Positions 57,154 through 64,000 of a DNA stretch of 64,000 nt are shown piece after piece. Origin of the DNA: Tetracentron sinense (taxonomy: Eukaryota; Streptophyta; Magnoliopsida; Trochodendrales; Trochodendraceae); assembly GCA_015143295.1 (NCBI GenBank), contig CM026556.1:22506547-22570546 (forward strand). The letters are read 5' to 3'. A program made the position numbers and the translations under genes. The notes under the pieces were generated by a model. The model did no database searches and had not been told where the DNA came from. It saw nothing but the letters and a program-made list of their open reading frames with translations. Each line of letters starts with the position of its first letter. Position 1 is the first letter of the stretch.

Positions 57154-57365
57154 GACCAACAGGGGGTTGGGCTGTTGGCCAGGACCACGCCTTAGGGAGT
57201 TGAGGTCTCGAGTTCAAATCCTCAAATCCCCTTCCTCTGTTGGCAACCCTTAGGGAGTACTCCTGACTTACCTGGTGCGTGTGGCTTGGGGATGTTGCAC
57301 GTGCCCGAGGGAATAGTTAGGTGCTCTAAGAGGTCTGGGTACCCTCGTTTCCAAAAACAAAAAAA
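57154..57365 (+). mobile_element. tRNA-derived SINE with 13-bp target duplication
   Basis: A-box-like TGGCCAGGACC (57176), B-box GAGTTCAAATCC (57210), and an A-rich tail AAAAACAAAAAAA (57353-57365). Flanked by ACCAATACATATA (57141-57153) and ACCAATATATATA (57366-57378). It has inserted into a repeat rich in CAAAAACCAA. Confidence 0.82.
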
Positions 57366-57378
57366 ACCAATATATATA

Positions 57379-58040
57379 TTCTTGCTTTAACAAGTGTTGG
57401 TTTGGGCTTGAGAATAGGGTTAATACGCTACTATTTCAAAGTATCAAAATAAAATTTAAAATTTATTATTAATTTTAATTTGTTTAATTAATTATGTGTC
57501 GTGATAGTCTACTCTTAATCAAAAACCAACTCCCGTCCTTATTTTGACAAGTGTTGGTTTTTGATTTGGAATAAAGGATGCCTAGAGGAGGGCTAGCTCG
57601 TTTCTTTAATTATTTTAATAGCTTTTGATTGTAAAAAGAAAAGAAAAGACCAAATTATTTATTCTTTTATAAAGTTAAAGTCAGTGTAATTATTTGAGAA
57701 ATAAAATAAAAGAGATTTATGATTATGGAGTTATGCCAAATAGACTGAATCTAATGTGGTCTGGCTGTGTGTGTTTGGAGAGTGTGTGTTTAGGGAGTGT
57801 GTGTTATTTACATGATATCATTTCAACAAAAAACAAAATGTCGTCTATTGGTAGATATAATATCCCCTTTGGGTGGATAGGACTCGGATTCGAGTAGGGT
57901 GGTGAAGGTTGCGAGCCTCACTATTTGTACTAACTTAAACCTAATTTCTAATCGAGATAAATGATGCTTACACCATATAAATTAAAAAAAAAAAATTATT
58001 CTTAAACTACCACAATTAAATATAAGAGGGTTAGATCTGT
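57379..58040. other. Intergenic, AAAAACCAA-hairpin repeat, no gene seen
   Basis: CAAAAACCAACTCC and AAGTGTTGGTTTTTGA (57516 and 57549) form a hairpin like the one at 18685-18725, and GGGCTAGC follows both. The rest is AT-rich. Confidence 0.45.
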
Positions 58041-58044
58041 AACT

Positions 58045-58190
58045 TCCCAAAGTACTAACTAGTAACTATGTAAAGACCCTTTATCAACGCCCATCACTTC
58101 AACAGTTTTTCCAATCTTCATGCCCATTGCTCTATCTCTAAATGCCACTTGTAGATTGTGCAGCTAAACCCATATGGCCTAGGGAGACTC
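58045..58190 (-). pseudogene. DUF4283-like fragment (LINE-associated)
   Basis: The minus strand reads LHNLQVAFRDRAMGMKIGKT and VEVMGVDKG (58165-58070). This resembles the WxxLxxLP...IGxxIG core of DUF4283 proteins, which are common as plant LINE ORF1 and related genes. A TAG replaces a residue just before it. Only about 45 codons remain. Confidence 0.4.
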
Positions 58191-58220
58191 GATGGTGAAT
58201 CATCACGGCACACTATTATG

Positions 58221-58855
58221 GGGTCGTTTTAATTGGATATCATTAGCTAAAATCAATTGTGATAAGAATTGTCTGTGTAAAAATTAAGATTCTGTTTGGC
58301 ATCGTTCCTCGTGAATGATTTTTCTTAACTTGGGAATAGAAACAGTCTAAACGCATTTGACAAGTCATTTTAAGAAATGATTTTAAGAATCGTCTTGTTT
58401 TAAACACAATTTTTAAGGAACAAAAAAAATCGTTTTTCAGAATTAATTCTGAGAAACATGCTTAAAACGAACGAGATAAACATCAAAATTGACGAGATAA
58501 ATGAGAAATAATAAAAAAATTAATATTTTATGATACTTATATATTTGTTGATGATATAACCATATTTAATGCCGAATATTTATTTATTTATTTATTTTTC
58601 TATTTTTTTTCATTCAAACGTAATTCTGTTGTTTATTTTCTTCATAATTGATTCTAATTGATAGTTACCAACTGCATTCACAGTACAAAATTGATTACAA
58701 GAATAAAAACTTAAAATAATTAATTCTTTTTCAGAATGAGAGAATTATCAGAATTGATGTCAAACGGCCCCTAATTTTCAAATAATAGTAATTTCTAAAC
58801 TACAAAGTTGAAGAATTGATTTTAGCTAATAAAATCCGATCCAAACGCCACCTAA
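58221..58855. mobile_element. Nested TIR elements (MITE in MITE)
   Basis: ATTAGCTAAAATCAATT (58242-58258) and its exact reverse complement (58814-58830) are the inner part of a terminal inverted repeat whose ends read GGGTCGTTTTAATTGGAT and, at the right, CCAAACGCCACC. Inside, CTGTTTGGCATCGTTCC (58292) and ATGTCAAACGGCCCCT (58757) bound a second element. No transposase. Confidence 0.6.
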
Positions 58856-60235
58856 AGTTGCCCCTGAAATAATTCAAGGATTGGCTTTCATAATATTATT
58901 TCACAAGTAATTGGAGATAAAAGATATTGATACCCATAATATGTCACAAATAATTACACCTACCTTTCTAGCTTAGATGAGGAGGTATGCCTTTGGTCTT
59001 GAGATCAAGTCCAAGTGAGTGAAGCTTTCCATTCAGTTTCTAACCATAAATACTAATAGTAAAGAAATGATGTCATGTAAAGAGAAAAAAAAAACTATTG
59101 AAATCCATCTAATTAATATGTGGAATGCCTGTTTCTTTAATCGGATGGACTGCAGAAATGCAGCGTATAAATACTCCACCCAAACCTGGCTTGATTACTG
59201 ACTATGTTGAGAATTTTCAAGTCTAACTCGGGCTAAACTATATTATAAGTTATTTTATGCTGAGAATAGACTTGATGTATCTAAATTTCCTTCTTTCTTT
59301 TTTTCACACAATTTGAAAGAATTTTGATATGAGTCATACAATGAAGTCAAACTATACATACCTGATTTCTTGGTGGGACCACTTTCATGTTGGGGTGGGA
59401 TCATTTGAGTGACTTGTGTGGTCTATTTTCAAATTCACTCAGGATTTTCTAGGGTTATGTATCGTCTGCATATATGCCACTCCAACACGTGTCCTTTTAA
59501 CTATGGTTAATTAAAGAGTAATTAATCTTTCAAATTAAAAATGGCCCTTAAGTTTATAGAAAAAAAATTCAATTATATGAATGATAAGACATGTTCTAGC
59601 TGTATTTTTATAAAAAATACAAGTGTAGACGACTTGGAATCATTCAAATTATAAGTTGAAGAATAGAACTTTATATACAGTGAGAGATGAGCGTGTGTGA
59701 CAAAGACCCGGAGTCTATGATTTCCACATCAACCACAATAAACGGATAATTGGTGCAAGAGCAGGTAGTGTGTTTTGACATTGATGCCAACGTTCAAAGA
59801 CGAGAACCTAATGCAAACACGGATCTCTCTGGAGCCTTGACTCTGACTGCTTCAAACTTCAAAGTTCAAAGTTGAAACCCTATTTATAGGGCACACCTAC
59901 TCCACGTAGGTGGATCTGCATTACACGGCTTTCCCTTTTGTTCAAAGTCAAACATATGAAATTTTCATGCCTCAGATGGACAGTTCTCTCACGTTAGGGG
60001 TGAGAAGAAATCACATTTCATTTGTAGTCAACTGTCCCTTTCCACCGTCCAAAATTGTTCAATTAACAATCAGGATCGTACGTACGTTTAGGTGGAAAAT
60101 ATGATTTGTTCAAAGTTCCCTCAACTGGACGGCAAGGGATATTACAATTTTGTGATGAGAGATGCACATGCAACTCAGGGGATTAGAACGCGTCACCTCT
60201 CCTCTCTCTCCTAGAAGCACCATTTCATGAGATCC
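58856..60235. other. Intergenic, no gene seen
   Basis: AT-rich with short chance frames only. CCTATTTATAGGGC near 59879 is TATA-like but no following gene is recognisable. Confidence 0.45.
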
Positions 60236-60475
60236 GATCACAGCCAATTGCGAGAGTTCAATTGCACCCACATGTCAACACATGTCTCTTTTAATCCTTA
60301 TTAACTGTGGTTAAGATTCGTTAACCCTTAGGGTTCAACAATCTAACATTGGTTTTTAGAAAAAATATTTTAAAATATTAACCCTAAGGGTTAATAATTC
60401 TTAACTAGAGTTAATTTTTAAAAAAATATTTTTTCCTAAAAAGCAAGGTTAGATCCTTAGTTCAATTGTGATCGG
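60236..60475. mobile_element. Foldback MITE (TTAACCCTTAGGGTT family)
   Basis: The left half carries GGTTAAGATTCGTTAACCC, AGGGTTCAACAATCTAAC and TTGGTTTTTAGAAAAAATA. The right half carries their rough reverse complement (TATTAACCCTAAGGGTTAAT, CCTAAAAAGCAAGGTTAGAT, CAATTGTGATCGG). The pivot is at AATATTTTAAAATATT (60364-60379). No coding capacity. Related copies at 38250, 40480, 61800 and 62890-63340. Confidence 0.6.
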
Positions 60476-61595
60476 CTATGATTCGACCTCCCATTTCATG
60501 TATATCTTTGTTACAATCAAAGCTGGCATCTGACAGGTTGGGTTCAAGCAATGTTGAGCATATCCCCCATGAGATTAACTATGAACAAGAGCTCTGGTTG
60601 AAGAACAAATTGGAGTACCTAAAAATACGCCATATGATAAGTGGTAGTTTAAAAAATACAATACAAACGAAGGGTATTTCTATTAATTAAAACTTTTTTC
60701 ATGTAATTTCCAAACTACCCCTCTCAAGGCATATTTTTGGATTGTTTGGGTTTGCTCTTCAACCAAAGCTCAACTCTTGTTCATAGTTAATCTCGTCTCA
60801 ATCCAAATCTTGGGCTGTGCAATCATAAATAGGTTGAAAAAGAAAATCAAACCCAACCGATCAAGGAACTACTTAGACTAACAAATATCATTTTACTATT
60901 AAAAATATGAGGAGTGCTCGCATTTATTCCAAATTTTTCCCGGACGCAAGATTAGGGTAGCATGTGGAGATGTTTCATAATTTTTACAGTATAAAAAATT
61001 GAAAATTGGAGAATGTTTGACATTTGTAGCCACGCAATTGCATTTTTGGAAGATTTTCGACTGGGGCTAGCAAAATCCTTAAAAGTATAGGCAATTTTCA
61101 AGAATTTATATATTAAAAAAAAATTAATAGCATTTCGCTAGACATTACTAACCATATATTATATAATAAAGGTAAATATTATTATAAATAATCTATGTTT
61201 AATAAATTAATTTTATTAAACTCTATATACTTTAATCAAATTAGAAATCTCTAATAGTTTCTTAGTTTAATTAGACTACTTAATTTAATACCAATGAGTC
61301 CCACTACTTCATATATTTCATAAGGACAACTCATTGGCGAGTCCCATTACATCATATGTATCCATAATGAGAATCTATAGTTGTTCCCACTAATATATTC
61401 TAAATTTAAAATATTTAGAACTCTATAAATTATTTGTTAGACTTTTAATTTAAGAAGGAGATTAGAAAGTAGGTCTTTAGTAAACTACTAATCTATCTAT
61501 TTAGTTGTTGAAGAAAATTAAATTCTTGATAACTATAACGATTTTACAATATAGATGAGACAATATTTTAAGGTTCTTTGTTAAAATTTTCTTAA
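60476..61595. other. Intergenic, no gene seen
   Basis: AT-rich sequence. Short open frames lack recognisable domains. TTAATAAATTAATTT-type tracts near 61130-61260. Confidence 0.45.
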
Positions 61596-62124
61596 GAGCA
61601 TCTCCAACATTACCCTATACCAGCTCCCTTAGTTTGTTTAGGGAGCTGTATAGGGAAAAAGTGTTCCAACAGGCTCCTCAAAGGACCTCACCAAAATAGG
61701 GTTGGCAAGCCAACTCGTCAACAGTGGTGAGATTTTCAGCTCTCCAAACATTAAAACCCTTAGAACCCTCAACCACACCAATTGCAATTGAACTAATAAA
61801 GGAGAGTTCAATTGCATCAACAGGCTAACACATGTCCTTTTCAACTTCTACTAACCATGGTTAAGATTCACTAACTATTGGGGGTTAACAATATAATCTT
61901 AGATTTTAGAAAAAAAGACACATGTTGGCCGATTGGTGCAATTGAAGTCTCAATGGTTGCAATGAAGTTAGAATAAATGAAATAAAAAACGAATATTTAA
62001 TATAAATAGAGAATAAATTGGGGTAGTATTGGAGTTGGAAGAATAAAAAGTGACTCCCTACTTGAAAAACTGTTGGTTTAGAGAAATATATAGGGGTTTT
62101 TTTAAAATAGTGTTGGAGATGCTC
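61596..62124. mobile_element. TIR MITE (GAGCATCTCCAACA), TAA duplication
   Basis: GAGCATCTCCAACA (61596-61609) and its exact reverse complement (62111-62124) are 14-bp terminal repeats, flanked on both sides by TAA, as in PIF/Harbinger-type insertions. A foldback-family repeat (about 61780-61960) is nested inside. Non-coding. Confidence 0.72.
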
Positions 62125-62880
62125 TAAGTAATACCTAACAAAGACTTCTTCCAAACTTATTATAAGGGATTAAGATGGGATTAAGATACCCATTAGCCCC
62201 ATGATATCCATGCCCCAAAACTTTAAGATAATAAATGTAAGGGTGAAAACCTAATGCCTGTTATGTCTAGGGTTTATCTCTTGGATTATGTTTCGAACGG
62301 AGGAAAAAGAATTGGAGGGAGGGCGACAAATATTGATGAGGTTCGTAATGCCTATTGCGTCTAGGGTTTATCTGGTAGTTATGTATGAGTCCTTTTTTAT
62401 TGTCTATTCATAGAACATCAACGGACATGTAATTTTACCAAGTAACAACTAAATGAATAATTTCTTATAAATATGAATTTATCATAACTTTGATATTAAA
62501 ATTATTAGTTATATATAATTTTTAATAAAAGGTAGTATTATTTCACGATTTTGAGAAGCTCAACCCAGGTGAAGTCTATTTATATACACTGGTGGGTAGC
62601 ACGTGGGATGCACGTGAGAGAGTTGGGAAGAGGGACCCTAGTAAGGGCATTTGAAAAAAAAATTAGAGAATATTTTGCGTATAGAAACTTGAGGGACATT
62701 TTGGATATCTTATATGAAAAAAATTATGTGGGACACATTAGTTATAGAAATATGATGTAGGGACATTTTGAGATTCAAAAAGTTTGAGGAGCATTTTGGG
62801 TAAGCAAAGAAAGGGGGCAGGCGGGGCCTTGGCGAGACCTTTCTTTCGGAGCGTTTTGTCAAGAGAGCGATGAGTTCGGT
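62125..62880. other. Intergenic, no gene seen
   Basis: Contains a short direct repeat (GTCTAGGGTTTATCT at 62265 and 62359). Otherwise AT-rich and non-coding. Confidence 0.45.
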
Positions 62881-63340
62881 TATGCCACTAAGGTCACCAT
62901 GTGTCCCTTTTAACACTCCTTAACCGTGGTTAAGATTCACCCACCCCTAAAGGTCACCCATTAATCCTTGGTTTTTAGAAAAAAATTTGAAAAAAATTTA
63001 ACCTCATTTTGACACTCCTTAAGTACGCTTAAGATTCATCCACCCTTAGGGTTCACCCACTTATCTTTGGCTTTTAGAAAAAAAATTTGATTTTTTTTAA
63101 CCCTAGGAGTTAGTTAATTTTAACTAGGGTTTTATTTATTTTTTCTAAAAACCAAGAATAGTGGGTGAACCCTAGGTTTCCATATGTCTCTTTTGACACC
63201 CCTTAATTGTGGTTAAGATTCACCTCCCCTAGGTTCACCCACTTATCCTTGGTTTTTAGAAAAAAATATTACTTTTAAAAAAAACATTTGTTAAAATTTA
63301 CTAATTCTTAGGATTAATTTACTAATTCTTAAGATTAATT
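62881..63340. repeat. Cluster of TTAACC/GGTTTTTAG foldback repeats
   Basis: Three or four partial copies in both orientations: TTGGTTTTTAGAAAAAA at 62968, GGCTTTTAGAAAAAAA at 63069, CTAAAAACCAAGAATAG at 63145 and TTGGTTTTTAGAAAAAAA at 63250. Each sits next to GGTTAAGATTCA and CACCC...TTAGGGTTCACCC. Confidence 0.6.
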
Positions 63341-63349
63341 TTTTTCATC

Positions 63350-63868
63350 AATCCTAGTCTACCAGACTACCCTTCGGCCTACTGGGCTCAAACCTTTACA
63401 CATTGACCAACCCCGGTTAAGCAAAACCTTAATCTGCTGGATTAGGCCCATTAGCCACCTTTGATACACACACACACCATCTAGCCTTGACACGGGCTCA
63501 TGTACTAGAACTACGCTTTGTCTGATCTCACCCCTAATGTGAGTATGTAGGCAACCCAACCCGGGTTCGACCTAGTTAGTTTTTCTTTCTTACGTTAGTA
63601 TTAACTTAAACACTTAGGCATTAGATTAATTTTGAACTTTAATTTGGCTTAAACTAGTAAGTAGGGAACTATTATATGTGGAAGTGTCGGGGTACCTAAC
63701 CCCTCCCCCGAACTTAACCGAACCTCTTACCCAGATCTTTGATCGGAGACCAAGACCTTATCTAACATTTCGGGGGACTTATCCCTTTTGAATGAATAGG
63801 TGGCGACTTTAAACATTTAACAAATCCCGTGAAACCTAATTTCCAGGGAGTGAAATCCCGTGCTCACA
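63350..63868 (+). mobile_element. 3' end of an LTR of the 6426-9121 family
   Basis: CTACTGGGCTCAAACC, GACACGGGCTCATGTACTAG, CAACCCGGGTTCG and CCCGAACTTAACCGAACCTC match 8650-9005 in order. The copy ends GTGCTCACA at 63868 like the first. No primer site follows, so it is a solo or 3' LTR; its 5' part is missing or too diverged. Confidence 0.75.
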
Positions 63869-64000
63869 ATAGTAATTCGAGAAATAGAAATAATTACAAT
63901 TTCCATTCCACCTAAAGTCTTAGGAATTGTTTGGTTAAAAAAGCCCTAATTCGGAATAATGGAACCACCTAAATTTGGATCATAGTAATTTGGGGAAAGA

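Noticed and set aside
57154..57365. tRNA gene
   Set aside because: A- and B-box-like words are present but no cloverleaf; the A-rich tail and target duplication show a SINE. The same applies at 20249, 26629 and 39119.

Overview
This is nuclear DNA from a flowering plant. The evidence is two spliced or intronless plant-type genes, a broken plant CC-NB-LRR disease-resistance gene, plant LTR retrotransposons of the Athila and Tat lineages, tRNA-derived SINEs, MITEs, and a scrap of plastid DNA (petB, rpl14, rps8). Grass-specific families are not evident. I cannot name the species from sequence alone. The window is mostly transposable elements; only two genes look functional.

Layout. 1-14.2 kb is a nested retrotransposon block. 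A decayed Athila-like gag-pol (about 1084-4843) is followed by a tandem array of palindromes (5039-5480) and a post-integrase ORF (5894-9780). That ORF is split by a 2.7-kb TG...CA element with a perfect CTTTC target duplication (6426-9121). Probable LTR sequence follows to about 14.2 kb and contains an inverted copy of the LTR seen at position 1. 14.2-20.4 kb holds an unrecognised decayed coding stretch, a plastid-derived mosaic, an LTR-like block with a polypurine tract, and GAGCT-rich repeats. 20.5-24 kb holds an intact RZ-1-type RRM/zinc-knuckle RNA-binding protein gene (CDS 22398-23685, one coding intron). 27.4-34.0 kb is a CC-NB-LRR pseudogene, broken by nested MITEs and by a short LTR element (30011-31724) sitting in the linker between the coiled coil and NB-ARC. 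34.0-41.3 kb is a LINE RNase H scrap, a duplicated piece of the RZ-1 3' region, SINEs, and minisatellites interrupted by a third copy of the first LTR family.

41297-51653 is a nearly complete Tat-lineage Ty3/gypsy element with 703-bp LTRs and an ACTCT target duplication. It carries gag, protease, a truncated reverse transcriptase, two RNase H domains and integrase. It also carries an antisense, apparently spliced gene encoding a plant-mobile-domain-like protein between integrase and the 3' LTR. 51.7-53.2 kb holds further repeats. 53608-54837 (minus) is an intact intronless U-box/ARM E3 ligase gene of the PUB27/28 type. 55-64 kb is AT-rich intergenic DNA with Helitron-like ends, a SINE, nested MITEs, a DUF4283-like fragment and the 3' end of a second copy of the 6.4-9.1 kb LTR family.

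No operon-like or pathway relation is visible between the genes. RZ-1 acts in RNA metabolism. The U-box ligase belongs to an elicitor-responsive family, and its upstream region carries W-box cores and a TGACGTCA site. I found no clearly new biological system. The most interesting items are the antisense mobile-domain gene, the palindrome array, and the layered insertions in the resistance gene. All boundaries marked 'about' were set by eye.
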